A program made the position numbers and the translations under genes. Shown here one piece after another: positions 22,643 through 34,744 of a DNA stretch of 64,000 nucleotides (positions are counted from its first letter, which is position 1; each line of letters starts with the position of its first letter). The stretch is from Seminavis robusta (lineage: Eukaryota; Bacillariophyta; Bacillariophyceae; Naviculales; Naviculaceae). The stretch covers positions 1 through 64,000 of the forward strand of contig CAICTM010000339.1 in the NCBI GenBank assembly GCA_903772945.1. Direction: 5' to 3'. Under the pieces are notes generated by a model. It was not told where the DNA came from. It did not search any database and saw only the letters and a list, made by a program, of their open reading frames with translations.

Positions 22643-24007
22643 TTATTGGCAGGACTGCTCGATGGCGTGTGCCGTGACATGGAGAATGGGATCCCAAATC
22701 AGAGGGGAGTAACACATGTGTGTGCAATCGACCCCCTTTCGTCGGGAATAAAAGGCATGGGCATCCTCCAGAATGGAAGTAAAATCCAATGTGGGAATGC
22801 TTCGACTCGCATTGAATAATTCATTTTGGATCCGCGCCAACGCCTTGTCACTGGGATGCGTCCACGTTCGATTGAGTGCCACACATCCATAGGGTCCATA
22901 ATCTTTGAGTCGGTCGCCCCATTCTCCTCCGCCCGTTTTGGAAGCAAAGTGTTGTGGCAGTGTCCGCCTCCACAGCAGACAAATCTGGTTGTTGTTATTG
23001 TCATTGCCCGTACTAGTAGTAGAACGACGACGCCGATTGTTGTTTTCCTGTTGGACGAGTTCTTGGACGTGTTTGTATTGACGATAGTGATATTCCGGCA
23101 TGGGCCAATGATGCAGGCCAAAATTGGAAATGAGGATATGGACTTTTTGGAGGACTGCCTTGAGGGTGATGTCGCGAAGATGGTATCCCGAATCTGGTTC
23201 ATTAAACTTCCATTCGGATCGGTCGACATCTTCCAATCGATACAGTTCCCGGAGCGTGACGGTCGTGTCCGTCGAGGGGACATGGTACGATTGCTCCAAA
23301 TGATTGTCTCGGGTAGTATATTGGAAGGGTATCTGAAGGGCCCGCATGGCCATTCCCACGGCCGCAAAACTTTGCAATGTTAACGAGTCTCCCAAGAACA
23401 GAACCGTCTTGTGGCGTGTGGCCTGAAGGAATGAGTGCACGGCTGAGGTGGTATCCACTCCAGGACAAAAGGTTGCTTGCAGATAGTCGGTTCCTTTTTG
23501 GGAACAACATCCGTGCATGCCTTCGTACGGAGGCAACAGTGGCCGTTTCTTGCATCCAAATGCTTGGTGTTTCCGATCCAATGCAGCTGCTAGGGATGCA
23601 TTTTGTACCCAGTTTCCTCGGAACGAAAATGTATTGGTGGTGTCATCTCGTTCCACAGCGCATTGCGTCTTCGTGATGGCTTTTTGTTGTTGTTGTTGTC
23701 CTGCAGGATCACTGGGCTTTTGAGTTGGACTATGAGTTGGTGCCGGTGTGGCTTGGCGTATTATTTTTGGGCTGCTCACAGAGGGCCGTCTAGTGGTAGA
23801 AGCAGTTCTGGAGTGAGATGCTACTGAAGCATTCCTACTAGGCGCTGCTTTGGGTGCAGTATCCGTAAAATTCGCGTTTTTGGCAACGACAATGGTTGCT
23901 TCGCCGCCCCGGTCAACCATGGAAGATGGAAGCATCGACAAGACTGCCCCCGCCACGCACAAACCCAGCACTGCCACACGCCTCGCCACGACCGTAGAAA
24001 ACACCAT
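22643..24007 (-). CDS. PMR5/TBL-like PC-esterase-family protein (454 aa)
   Basis: An N-terminal hydrophobic segment (VAVLGLCVAGAVLSMLP, residues 11-27) indicates a signal anchor or signal peptide. A Ser/Thr/Pro-rich, basic stem reaches to about residue 112. The folded part begins near CAVERDD and has a Cys-rich entry (GCCSQKG). The block VLFLGDSLTLQ (GDS at 206-208) supplies the esterase serine, and DCTHMC (Asp427, His430) near the C-terminus supplies the D-x-x-H pair. This GDSL plus D-x-x-H arrangement is that of the PC-esterase family (plant PMR5/TBL polysaccharide O-acyltransferases, animal CASD1/FAM55). By analogy it would modify glycans in the Golgi. Substrate unknown. The region between these motifs is diverged and carries a poly-Arg/Asn loop. 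Alternative: another SGNH hydrolase. Confidence 0.7.
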   Translation of the reverse strand: MVFSTVVARRVAVLGLCVAGAVLSMLPSSMVDRGGEATIVVAKNANFTDTAPKAAPSRNASVASHSRTASTTRRPSVSSPKIIRQATPAPTHSPTQKPSDPAGQQQQQKAITKTQCAVERDDTTNTFSFRGNWVQNASLAAALDRKHQAFGCKKRPLLPPYEGMHGCCSQKGTDYLQATFCPGVDTTSAVHSFLQATRHKTVLFLGDSLTLQSFAAVGMAMRALQIPFQYTTRDNHLEQSYHVPSTDTTVTLRELYRLEDVDRSEWKFNEPDSGYHLRDITLKAVLQKVHILISNFGLHHWPMPEYHYRQYKHVQELVQQENNNRRRRSTTSTGNDNNNNQICLLWRRTLPQHFASKTGGGEWGDRLKDYGPYGCVALNRTWTHPSDKALARIQNELFNASRSIPTLDFTSILEDAHAFYSRRKGVDCTHMCYSPLIWDPILHVTAHAIEQSCQ

Positions 24008-26036
24008 GGTGCTTTTTCAGTTACCGTAGTTAGTTCAATACTAAGGCTGTAAGATCCAATGGGGTGAAAGATCGATGGCACAAGATTTCTCACAAGCTAT
24101 AGCGCTATAGCAATAGCAATAGCTACGCTATCCAAATGATGGCACAGACTATACCGGTACTGTATAATGCAGGTTGGCTGGCTGTCGGCAAATATGCATC
24201 AAGTTATTGGTGGGATGGTCGTCGACATCAATGGGTTTTGGCCGTTGGCTGTCTTTGGTCCTGTGGAGCATGGCTATCCGGATACTGTGGGTTGTCGCAT
24301 CCCGTAGATACCAGCAACGGCGAGTGTTATGGTTAGGCTTCCAAAGATTTAATTGCATGTTGCTCTGACATCACGGGGGTGGAGTAGCTGGCATGGTCTA
24401 TATTTTTAAAAAAGCCCACACAATCGCAGCTGCACAACCCCCCTTGGATGGGCTGAGAGACAGTAAGAACTATGTCCGCACTTCCACTGCCACATACATG
24501 TTTATCATAGCTTGCTGGTATCAACCCTAGCCCCCCCTACCGGTACATACAGTAGTACGCCTTCAAAAATTGTGTGCCGGCCTTTGAACAGGTTAGGGGG
24601 GTTTTAGAGTAGGGAAATTATCTACGGAAGCCAGCCAGCACCTTGGGGTAAAAAGATTGATTCTTGGAAAAAAGCTATAAACAGTTTTGTTAAAATTTAC
24701 AAGATAACCAGCTGTCTTAAAGTATCAGACGATGACTCTGTCTTAAGACGGCTGTCTTATAGAGTATAAGACCGTCTTAAACATAAGACAGTCATTGTCT
24801 TAAGACGGTCATTGTCTTATACATAAGACGGCGTCTGAAACATTCAGGGGGATGTGGAGATTGTTTAGTCATTAAATTATAAAACTACTCCATCCTCCTG
24901 ACACAAAAAAGACATCGTCTTAAGCATAAGACAATGACTTCTTTAAGACGGTCATCGTCTTAAGTTTAAGACGGCCATCTTTTAAGACAGAGTTATTGTC
25001 TTATGCTTTAAGACAGCTGTCTGAGTGGGACTCAACTTAAAAGATTGATTTTCTTTTTTCCAAAAAGAGTTTTTTCAATTACCTCTGTTTTACCTGGAGG
25101 TGCAGGGCCAGGTTAGATTTCTAACGTACCGTACTGTACATGTACCGGTACCGTCATTTGTGCGAAACGTGGCAACAAAACGGACGTGAAGGCGCACCTC
25201 GGCTCTCACACAGCACCGCACATGCATGGAAGCCGCCAATTTCGTGTTACAGCCTCAGCATGAGCTTTTTCGTTGCTCGTCGGTCATGGCTGGACAAGTG
25301 GACCATGATTCCATGCTCAGCCAAGAGGACGTAGCCACCGTACTGGTGGCAACAAACATATCGTCATACTAGACTGTTGTTGTGGCCCGGTGCCCGATCT
25401 TCCTCTTCCACGTAACGTATTCTGATCTGCATTACTATGATTCAAGTCCAATGGCTTCCTTGGAGTTTGAATCCAAATGTCCCTTCGCACGCCAGTCGAA
25501 GCCATTCCAGTGCGGTACCGTCTTTTGAAGCTGCAACTACAAGTACAGTACGGTGCGGTGCGGAGGAGACGACGGAGCACAATTGAGTCAAAGCGACCGT
25601 CGACGGTACTACAGGTACGACTGTACCACTACCGGTACCGGTAGGAAAAAAGAAATCTTTCCCTGAAACTCACGCCATTCGGCACGGGAGTGGGACTGAG
25701 GATTCTCTGTTTCAAAAGCTTTATGCGGAAGAAGAAAAGAATTATGGCTATTCTTGCTTCATCTGTGACTGAACCAATGCCAGAGCAAACGGTTTAGAAG
25801 TCAACTGGATGAGCACTCAAGAGCTTCTTTGGAATCCATGGCACCTTGTGACGGAGTGACAGTCCATGACGATCATCTCGCTTCACAACTAGCTAGCTAG
25901 CTAGTGAATCCACAACATTGACACGATCGATAGCATGTAGCTCACTCCAACAACACTACCAGGTATGTACTTTGGACGAAGAAAGTAGTGCCTCTCTTCG
26001 AACTGTGATGGACTTATATTACTTTGTCATGCATGA
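24008..26036. other. Long intergenic region containing a foldback element
   Basis: Apart from the element at 24709-25019, I see only simple palindromes: TACCGGTACCG near 25140 and 25630, and AGCTAGCTAGCTAG near 25890. GGTTTTAGAGTAGGGAAATT near 24600 echoes 7514. No gene recognised. The leader of the LRR gene lies at the right end. Confidence 0.5.
24709..25019. mobile_element. Foldback/MITE-like element built from TAAGACGG(T/C)C motifs
   Basis: The ends CAGCTGTCTTAAAG (24709-24722) and CTTTAAGACAGCTG (25006-25019) are perfect 14-bp inverted repeats. Inward, both arms are packed with GTCTTAAGAC, AAGACGGTCATTGTC and relatives, and the two arms pair imperfectly along their whole length. Even the central CAGGGGGATGTGGAG is complementary to CTCCATCCTCCTG, leaving a loop of ~28 bases near 24860-24887. 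No open frame, so it is non-autonomous. No target-site duplication is visible. Confidence 0.75.
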
Positions 26037-29000
26037 ATGTCTCGATCGAAGGAACCAAAACAAGCGCCAGTTCCGCTGATGACTACTCAAGTACCAAGTA
26101 ACCCCCCAATCAAAGGTGTCACGCCTCCTTCAGACGATCGGCACGCCCTTGCACCTCCTCGGACCACTGACGGTAATCGTCGGCCCTCAACTTCAAGTCA
26201 ACAAGAGCAAGAGATCATTCAGAAACAGCAACTACAACAGCACTCATCATTGAAATACAGCACCCTTGCGAAAAAGAGGGGTTTGCACAAAAAGTTGGCC
26301 GCAGCACAGCCGACCGCTAAGCAGTCATTCATGGAACTAGTGATGATGTCAGAAGAAGCCGCTAGTAGAGACTCTGGAACGACGCCAAAAACAGCAACAG
26401 CAACAACAACAATACACCTCGAAGCCACTATTACCGGTACTACCGGAATATCTGCTGCTAGTGAAAAGATGCCTTCCAAACGAGGACTGCGAAATAGTAG
26501 TGGCAAGACGACGACAACAAGGACAAGCACAACGACAATGTCAATAAACCGATCTTCCGGAACTCAAAATCCCACCACCAAGGGATTGCACTGCGGAAGA
26601 ATGAATATCGCAGGAGAACGCCTCCGCAATGTACAATTATTGACACAGCCTATATCAACCATTGGGGCAGTCGCAGTTCCCGGTACTCGTATCGGTGCAA
26701 CAGAAGGAGAAGAAGAGATTCCTGTTCCTACTGTGCAGCAGCAAGAGGAGTACGGATTTCACAACAATGGGAATCATGATTGGTTCGAAGACGAGGAGGA
26801 TGCCAGATCGAATAACAGATTACTGATAGAGGCAACGTTGGTCAAGGTGGACGAGGCTGATGACTACGACGAAGATCCACTGCTACAACCCACTCTGGCA
26901 GAAGCAACTCCCATGAATGAAGCGGAGCTATCCAGTAATTTCTTCAAGAGCCGACACGGCCGACTCCTGGTTGGTTTTGTGATGCTCCTTTTCATGGGGC
27001 TTGTCGTCGTTGCTGTTGTGGTTGGTATTGCAGCAACCAGAGGACCCGGAGAGTCTACAGCGCCTCCTTCCACCTCCACACTATCTCCTACAGAGCTGCT
27101 GGAATCCCCAACAGCACTCCAGTTGCTAGATGATTTGGATCTGCCAAGTACCACAGTAATAACCATTGCCAACCATCCCGAATCTGCGCCAAGATTGGCT
27201 TTTGAATGGCTGCTCAGCGACCCATTCCTTCCCAGTTTGACGGATGCGAAAAAGGTACAGAGGTTTGCTCTTGCTTCCTTGTACTTTGCAACGCAAGGCA
27301 GCCATTGGGATGAAAACAGTGGCTGGCTGAATCACAGAGAGAATGAGTGCTCCTGGTATTATTCTGATTCTGAACCTTGCTTTATGGAAGAAAATATTGT
27401 CACTTCCGTTGCTCTGCCTGGAAATCATCTCAATGGGACGATACCACAAGAACTCATGCTGCTGAATTCTGCAGACTTTTCCTATCTGGACCTGTCTCAC
27501 AACCTGCTACTGCGTGGGAGCCTTCCAACCCAAATTGGAGTTGCTACATCTTTGAATTACATTGCACTGAGCAGTACCAATCTATCCGGATCTATTCCAA
27601 GAGAGATACAACACTTGCACAATTTAACATCTTTGGATTTGTCGCACAACTCCTTCATCGGAAGCATCCCCTTCGAGCTTGGCTTTTTGAGTTATCTGTC
27701 CCAGCTAAATTTGCGGAGCAACCGACTAACTGGCAATCTCCCAGGAGAGATATTCCTCTCGCCAGTTTTGGCCAAGTTGGACTTGTCTGGCAACCAAATT
27801 TCAGGACCAATGCCAATTGAGATGTTTTTGGCTTCAGGCCAGGGCCTGATCAACTTGAGTGAGAACCTTCTGAATGGCTCACTCCCGTCGGAGCTAGGGT
27901 TCCTTACGGACTTGGATTCCCTTGATTTGCACATGAATACTTTGACAGGCACTCTGCCAACAGAGCTTGGGTCCATGTCCCGGCTACATTACCTTGATCT
28001 AGGATCCAATTCCTTCAGGGGGTCCATACCTGACCAGGCCGCTGATCTGTGCAATTTGTGCCATCTTGACCTCTCAAATAATCAAATCACAGGATCACTA
28101 CCAGCTGGCCTTGGCAACCTCTGTCATGGCATGCCAGACTTGGATACAAACAGTTCACAAACAGTTGTGTTACATGCAGATTTTGTGGATTTGTCGGAGT
28201 CAGGCACCAGCAGTCTGGTTGGCACTTTGGACCGGCAAGTAGGAAGCCTCTTTCGCACTTCGTTCCCAAACATGTCGTCTTTCAGCACACGATATGTTGA
28301 CAGAGCTTGGAACCCAATTGAGTTTCACTACGAACTGCATGCGGTCTTTCTCTTAGGCTTTGAACAAGGTAAGATCCCGGCTTTTATATTTGTTGTATTG
28401 CTATGAACAATTCCTCATGGCCTGGCGTGTTGTAGGACGGAACATCCCAACACAAGTTCAGCTGATAGACACCTTGCTTGGTCACTTCTCCTATTCTGGC
28501 CAGCCTGCATCCAGCAATGCCACATCTGGAGAGCTTCACTTGTCATCTGTCACTCCAAATGGAAACCATCTGTGGCTCAACATGTCACACAACAAAATCA
28601 CGGGCGTGATACCGACGGAGTTGCTTCACCCTGTGCTTCAGTTGCATAATTTGGATCTCCAATCCAACAGGATCACAGGCAGTATCCCAAGCATCATTGG
28701 GATGTCAAGGGCTTTGGAATGGATCAGTCTTGCCAATAATGGACTGGTCGGGAATATTCCCACGGAACTGACAAACATTACAGGGCTCCTTCACCTGGAC
28801 TTCTCTGGCAACAAACTTTCTGGGCTTGTTCCTCGGTATCTTTGGAAAATGCCTCGTCTCGAAGAGCTGGACCTAAGCAACAACTCACTTAATGGATCAA
28901 TTGCATTGGATGCTGTTCCCGTTCAAAGGCTGCAGTCACTGAGATTGGGTTCCAACAGGTTTTCCGGCTCTTTGCCCACGGAGCTGGGGTTTTTTAGCTC

Positions 29001-29872
29001 CGTTTGTGATATGGATGTGTCCGGCAACATGATAGTTGGGACAATCCCCTCAACACTTGGTCTCCTCTGCCACCGCTTTGTTGATCCTCTGGAGGGAGTT
29101 TCAATCCGCTTTGGGCTTGAGTTCCATGTCTCAAACTGGGAAATCAAGCTGCCAAGCCATGACGATACTACAGCATTTCTAGCGCAAGCAAAACGATTCT
29201 TCACCGAGGAGCTACAGGCAGTTTTCCCATACATCGAAGAAACCAATCTCATCTATATTCCTGCCTTTTCGCATCAATCTGATATTGATTCTATTCACGA
29301 GGACGTTCCTGATATTATTAACTTGGATCTGGTTATGAACATCAAGTTCTCACACGGTAAGAGTGTCGCTGCTGTGCACATGCAGGTATCATAAAACGTT
29401 GAACACATAGCCGGCTCACTTGCCAATGGCCATGACAGCCTCCATACCGTCACAGGAAGAATGCGAAGAAATCATGGCTGATGCAAACCTTGAGGATTTT
29501 ATGGCTAGCTACCTCAATGTGCTTCAAGATGCCTGCCAAAACCCGTTGCTTTGCCCATGGGACCTGGAGTATATTCAATATGATAGCACAGCAGATCCAT
29601 ATGATGTCCTTCCCCCTGTTTACATGGACCTTTCCAACAATCAACTCAGTGGCTCTATCCCATCTGAATTGGCTAGGCTGAGTAGTTCCAAATCACACCT
29701 TGACCTTTTGGGAAACCGGTTTTCAGGAGCGCTACCGGAAGAGTTGTGTCCTTGGCTATGCAGCGGTAACCACAGGAGTCTCAATTTGTATGAAGACTTT
29801 AACAGCCAGAATGTTGCAGGCGGGTTGTTGAAAGTAGACTGCCAACAAATTGAGTGCTCTTGTTCATGTTAG
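26037..29872 (+). CDS. Single-pass membrane leucine-rich-repeat protein without kinase, three exons, 1228 aa
   Basis: Exons: 26037-28368, 28436-29356, 29439-29872, both introns in phase 1. The N-terminal ~305 residues are basic to acidic, Gln/Thr-rich and lack a signal peptide. A strong membrane segment (LLVGFVMLLFMGLVVVAVVVGIAA) lies at about residues 309-333. A Ser/Thr/Pro stem follows, then a cap with WDENSGW and two Cys (ECSWYYSDSEPC), the usual LRR N-cap of plant-type LRR proteins. After it come about 20 plant-type repeats of the L-x-x-L-x-L-x-x-N-x-(L/I)-x-G-x-(I/L)-P form. The C-terminus ends with Cys-rich segments (LCPWLC, CSCSC). The order cytosolic tail, TM, exterior LRR is a type II orientation. 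No kinase domain is present. A surface recognition or adhesion role is likely by family; the ligand is unknown. Confidence 0.9.
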
Positions 29873-30621
29873 CTCTCTCAATGGGTGATCGATACTGTGT
29901 GGGCTAGGTGGGGAGAGGAGTAATGCATGAGTCGTGTCGCGGTGTCAGAGCGGACTAAAGTGTTTGACTACTCGAAGCACGCTGTTGGGGCATTCTACCG
30001 GTGTGTTTTGTGGCATTGTAACGAGGGCTGTGAATGTTACTGTGAAAGTGGCAATGATGATGGATTTATAGATGCCTCTTCAGCAATCCTTACTCGGTTC
30101 TGCTACAGTTTGATGATGCGTGGTCTCTTAATATCTTTGGCTCTTTCTAACAGTGATTCAATAGTTCATTTGGATCTACGTGGAGGCATCCAGGAGAAGC
30201 TCCTTGGCGGGAACCTGGCTTCTTGTTGGATCTGCTGCGATCGACTTGTTTGCTACTGAGAGCGATCATGCATCTGAGGTAGTGGTTGTGCTTTGACTCC
30301 GGCCACTTCGACGGCGATGGCAGAAGCATGCTTATACGGCTTAGTTTTGTATATTTGAGTTTGATTATCAAAAAGCATCTTCCTACGTACCGTGCCCGTT
30401 CGGGTCTGCGACGGTTGGCTGCTTGCTGGTCCGCCGCTCCATTCAGTGCGAGCGATGAAAGTTGTTCGTCCCGTGTCGCCCTGCAAAGATGAGTCGAGTC
30501 GAGTCCGTATCCGTATTGTACTCATTTGCCACGTCCGATGCTCGCTGGTCCACCGCTCCATTAGTGCCTTGCACCCGGTGGTTGCAACTTCGCCCATGCT
30601 GAGGAACGCCGGTGCAGATAG
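29873..30621. other. Intergenic after the LRR gene
   Basis: No gene recognised. A plus-strand frame at 29927-30259 has no domain or homology signal I can see. Confidence 0.4.
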
Positions 30622-31320
30622 TTGCGGTTCCACCATCCTAAGACTATTTCGCCGCTGGTGGCCGCCGTGAACGAGAATCGAACGAGGGACAAACCAAATC
30701 AAGACGATATCAAGATAGTGCAGCTCGAGACCCAACAAACCAATCAATTGGTGAACCTGAGAGCAACACGACGAGACAAGAGACGGCGAGACGCGATCGA
30801 CTCCGCCAAACAGAAGAGCCAACGTTGTGAGAAGAATGCATGTGAACTGACCGTTTGTGAATTCACCATGCGCTGACAGAAGATTGAATTCAAGCAGCAG
30901 AAAGACCGCAGCCGACGGCTCCGCGAATGACCAATCATTCATGCACGACAAAAGGAGGAAAAGCAGGAAGGTTAGAAGACTTGTTGCAATAACAGAAGAA
31001 CAATTGAAAGAATGTTGGGTGCCATTTTCCAGCGAATTGAGGGTGGGAACAAGCCGGCAAGTCAATTCCACAGGGCCCCCGAAGGAGCAGCTCCAAGGAG
31101 CAGCTCCAAGGAGCACTGGAAAATGGCACCATTGGTTCCAGGTGTGGTCGACTGGAAGGATCCCTTTCAGTTGACCCCAACTGGAATCACGCACATAGCA
31201 GATGTGATACATGCGACTCTCATGCCGGGATCATATATTATTGTTATGAGACAAAGTGGATCCGACGTGGACGTACAGCCAATTCTGAAACCACCTCGTG
31301 ACATCCTCAAGTATACATAG
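30622..31320 (+). pseudogene. Possible decayed gene with three in-frame stops
   Basis: One plus-strand frame carries sensible protein-like sequence across the whole interval but is broken by TGA at 30874, TGA near 30926 and TAG near 30973. The first part is highly charged and helical (RATRRDKRRRDAIDSAKQK). The last part (from 31012) has MLGAIFQRIEGG, a duplicated AGCTCCAAGG tract, and ends in PPRDILKYT. I do not recognise it. The long minus-strand open frame over the same bases (30253-31212) looks like a shadow. An intron instead of stops is an alternative. Confidence 0.3.
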
Positions 31321-31531
31321 AAAATTGGCAAGTGTTGTTCTCGGGCGCTCACAATAGTCATTCAAACCAGGGAGACGAGACACGGACTGAGACCCACATC
31401 TCGTCACGAGGCGACGAAGATACAGACTGCAGGTGGTTTGATCGTACTTCATGGATTACGCTAAAGGATTTTTAAAGGTTGTAGACAAAGTCAACGTATA
31501 ACAGGAAATTTATGGGAACACGACTATGCAT

Positions 31532-32872
31532 CTAGACACCATGGCTGACACCAGTAAAGCTCACTGTATGTGTCTGGTAAAACTCACTCCATGATCCCAT
31601 TTCTCTAAGGTAGTTGCCAATGTAGGCGTCAAAGTGAGAGGCACCCATAACTTGGGATGCAGTGGAACCGGAAACATGTTGTGCATTGCTATTTCCAGCG
31701 TTGACCTTGACCAATGCCATGGACTCCAAAATAAACTTGTCAGGATTGTCTGTAGCACTGTACTTTGGAGTGATTTCAGTGAGCTGAAACTCTTTGAACA
31801 TTGGTTTGAAAGTGGGGTTGTTCTGGAATTCTTGCTGAAAAAAGGAAACAAGGGTGTCAACAAGTGCACTGATTTCCTCAGTGGTAGGTTCTCGTCCTGT
31901 TTTTGCAAAAAAACGGAATAGAAACCTGGTGGCAACAGGAAGGCTCAGGGTGCTCTCGTCATCAGCAGCAGCCTCATAATCCTTCAATTTTATAGTTTCG
32001 GGAAGTCCAGCCCCAAATGATCTGGCAATGGTTGCTGTCTGAATTGTGGGAACAGTGGTTGCCGTTGAGGTGGTTGGGGCTAATGTACCTGTTGTAATTG
32101 CTGGAGTTGGGGCAGTTGTAGCCTCTGGAGTTACCACAGTAGGAGCGGGACTAGTCCTGGTTGTAGTGGGTCCAGGGGTAGTCCCCAGTTCAGTTGGGTT
32201 GGGTGTGGTTCCTGGTGTTGTTGGAACAGGTGTGGTTCCAGAAGTTGTAGGGCTCACGGTGCCGGGTGACTCTGTGGTGTTATCAGTTGCAACTGAAGGG
32301 CTGTTTGAAGCTCCAGTTGGGAAGACCGTCAAAGAGGGATTTGCTGTTCCCATCATTTTCATCCTCATCTTCATCATAGACTTGTTGGACACACCCACCA
32401 TAAACTTGCTGGACATGCCAATCATTGCCTTACTGGCCATGTTCTTGCTTTTGCTTGACATACTTTTGCTTGACATGCTTTTGCTTGACATGGCCATGCT
32501 CTTGCTTGACATGGTCATGATCCTGCTAGACATACCTTTGCTCCTATCCATGGCCATCATGTTCATGTTCATGTTCATGTTCATGTTCATACCTGGGCCC
32601 ATTATTGACATGGTGGAATTAGCAAAGCTCATACTCATGCCTGACGTTGCTGAAAAGAGGCGCCTGCTGCGATCTGAAGGGAGGCTGTTCCAGCTTCCTC
32701 GGCTCCTAATGGCAGTTTGGTGACCACTTCCTTGTTCTAGGATATGTCTTGGATGGATTGCACGGCGATTCAATCCTCCCCTGCGAACACGCGCTGAGAC
32801 CAACACTGTAGAACACCAGGCAAGGATGGCAACGGCTCCCAACTGTAACGCTCTATAGTTGCAACGAAACAT
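31532..32872 (-). CDS. Cluster gene A: secreted R-x-L, Met/Ser/Lys-rich protein with beta module (446 aa)
   Basis: The frame is open to 32989, but ATG at 32870-32872 gives a proper signal peptide (LGAVAILAWCSTVLVSA, about residues 11-27). RVRRGGL follows at once, then RSRGSWNSL and an R-x-L motif (RRL, residues 70-72). Residues 79-174 are extremely rich in Met, Ser and Lys, with a (Met-Asn) run at about 95-106 and repeated S-S-K-S-M units. A Thr/Pro linker (about 180-282) precedes the conserved beta module (283-446). The beta module holds ETIKLKDYE, TGREPTTEEISALV, F-F-x-x-E-F-x-x-N, TPKYSA, ESMALVKVNA and EFYQTHTVSFTGVSH. Secretion is clear. R-x-L after a signal peptide and Lys/Ser clusters are known from silaffin-type biosilica proteins, so a cell-wall role is inferred. 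It is transcribed away from gene C, like B. Confidence 0.8.
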   Translation of the reverse strand: MFRCNYRALQLGAVAILAWCSTVLVSARVRRGGLNRRAIHPRHILEQGSGHQTAIRSRGSWNSLPSDRSRRLFSATSGMSMSFANSTMSIMGPGMNMNMNMNMNMMAMDRSKGMSSRIMTMSSKSMAMSSKSMSSKSMSSKSKNMASKAMIGMSSKFMVGVSNKSMMKMRMKMMGTANPSLTVFPTGASNSPSVATDNTTESPGTVSPTTSGTTPVPTTPGTTPNPTELGTTPGPTTTRTSPAPTVVTPEATTAPTPAITTGTLAPTTSTATTVPTIQTATIARSFGAGLPETIKLKDYEAAADDESTLSLPVATRFLFRFFAKTGREPTTEEISALVDTLVSFFQQEFQNNPTFKPMFKEFQLTEITPKYSATDNPDKFILESMALVKVNAGNSNAQHVSGSTASQVMGASHFDAYIGNYLREMGSWSEFYQTHTVSFTGVSHGV

Positions 32873-34744
32873 TTTTCTTTGGTTGGCAAAAGTTGCAGGC
32901 AGGTTTTGTAATATGTGGCTACAGAAGGATTGAAGCATGCAAGCAAACAAAGCTGTGGGAGGGTGTCTGGTCCAGCGCTTCCCCCGCACGGTACCGTACC
33001 GAAACTACGGGCAAACCATGTGTGACACATGGTTGGAAAGTTTTACGGTCATCGTTGAACTGTGGATGAGTCCTTTAAATCTCCTTGGGAATCAACTGTG
33101 TTTGAGTCACAAATCTTGTCTCGACCTCACATTTTGCTTCGGAATCGGTTTTTGATTTTCTTTCGGCCGATACAGTCGCAGCAAGCCTACTGGTTTGACA
33201 AAGACTGCACGATTTTGCGGTTGTACGTTGCCTTCTAGGATAGCTGTGATGTTGATACATACAGCATACGGGTCTGCATTATGACCAACTTCAAGCCCTA
33301 CTGCCAGCAAAAGCACCGATAGCGCAGCTTTTGGGACTTTCGATGGCTGGTACTATCAAGGCATCTTTGCGGTGTTGGTCTTACTTCATCTCTCAACTTA
33401 CGCCCTTGATCAGACTGTTGTGACTGCTGCTTTCCAGGATGAAGGGATTTATGCCGTGTTTAGTGGATGAATGAATGTGTTTCGCATCACGAGCTCGTGG
33501 TTGGTTGCCTGGGGGTCTGGGGCAAAAAACTACAAGCTGGCCTCAGTGCAACGCTGTCGGGGACAGACTAACACAAATTGAAGCAGAAGATTTCCATGCC
33601 ATCTATCATAAGTGTACGTTTGAGGCACGGGTTGAAACCATCCTGGACGCAATGGACGGCGCACGTCATCTTGCCCCGACCCCCTGCTCGAAGAGGCCGG
33701 GATTAGTGTAGGTCCAGGCACAATATCAGCCAAGACCAGCCCCATAATTCAAATAGCCGCTCTTGGCAAGATAGTACTTCTACGTGGCCAGTAAAGGGTC
33801 ATCTGAATGCTCTCGGAGCCCAACGAAACTGTTTTCAAAAGCCTCAGGGTCACTGTGCCCATGCAACTGCTAATGTCTACTAGGACGACACGGGACACCT
33901 CGCCAGCAAAACCCACCAGCAAAAATGAAAGATTTTGTACTTTTGCTGCTCGTCAGCAGCCGGAGAAACCTTTCGGGATGGTCTTTGGGCGACATCACCA
34001 CCGAGAAGGACGCAAAATCAGGATTCCATTCGCTAGCTAGAGGATGGTTCCTTCGTTTGGTGCATGTGCACACCCTCTAGGATCGAGGAGTGGGTGGAAA
34101 GCGATTGAGGGGACAAGACAGCTCTGTGGAACTTTGAACTATCTGGGAACGCTCTTCTCCGGGAGAAGATTGATGGTCGAGCGCGACAGGAAACGCTCTG
34201 TCCGGAGAGCTTAATACACCAGCCACAAATCCCCACAGTACTACTGGACTACGGTACATCATCGTTTCATTCTACTATAGCTAGTGGCGGACTCGCAACA
34301 CACGGACATGATTGATTGACTGATTGATGTTCTTGACGACGACCAGGTTTTCAGAGGACAAAAGCATCACAAATACTTGACTTGATGATGGTGCGTCGTT
34401 TCCCGCTATAATACGAGAGGTGGACATGCAATGCCCAGCCAGACATGTCCGAACGACTGGCACATTTTCTCACCATGGACCACGCAGAAGCAAAAGATCC
34501 ACCAGAAACAAGAGACCACTGCATGCCTGATACCTTACTAGAGGTGACAGTAAATGTAATAATATATGCATCAACTAATGGTTACATTCCACGAGAGGAC
34601 GATATTGTTCCGGTGCATTGCAATTGTTGGGTTCTTCGTTGTGGTCGGAGAGGTACGACGGTACTACTTTCGAGATGATATGATACGGTAGTCAGCTTCA
34701 AGCGTAACTACCAATCAATCAATCAATCCATCGAATGAATTCAA
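32873..34744. other. Intergenic between cluster genes A and B
   Basis: No gene recognised. Frames here are short and without domains. CAATCAATCAATC microsatellite near 34710. Confidence 0.45.

Noticed and set aside
24709-25019. CRISPR-like reading of the TAAGACGG repeats
   Set aside because: Motifs are in both orientations, spacing is irregular and there are no unique equal-length spacers; it is a foldback element.
30253-31212. Minus-strand 319-codon open frame
   Set aside because: No domain, odd composition, and the opposite strand reads more like a decayed protein.
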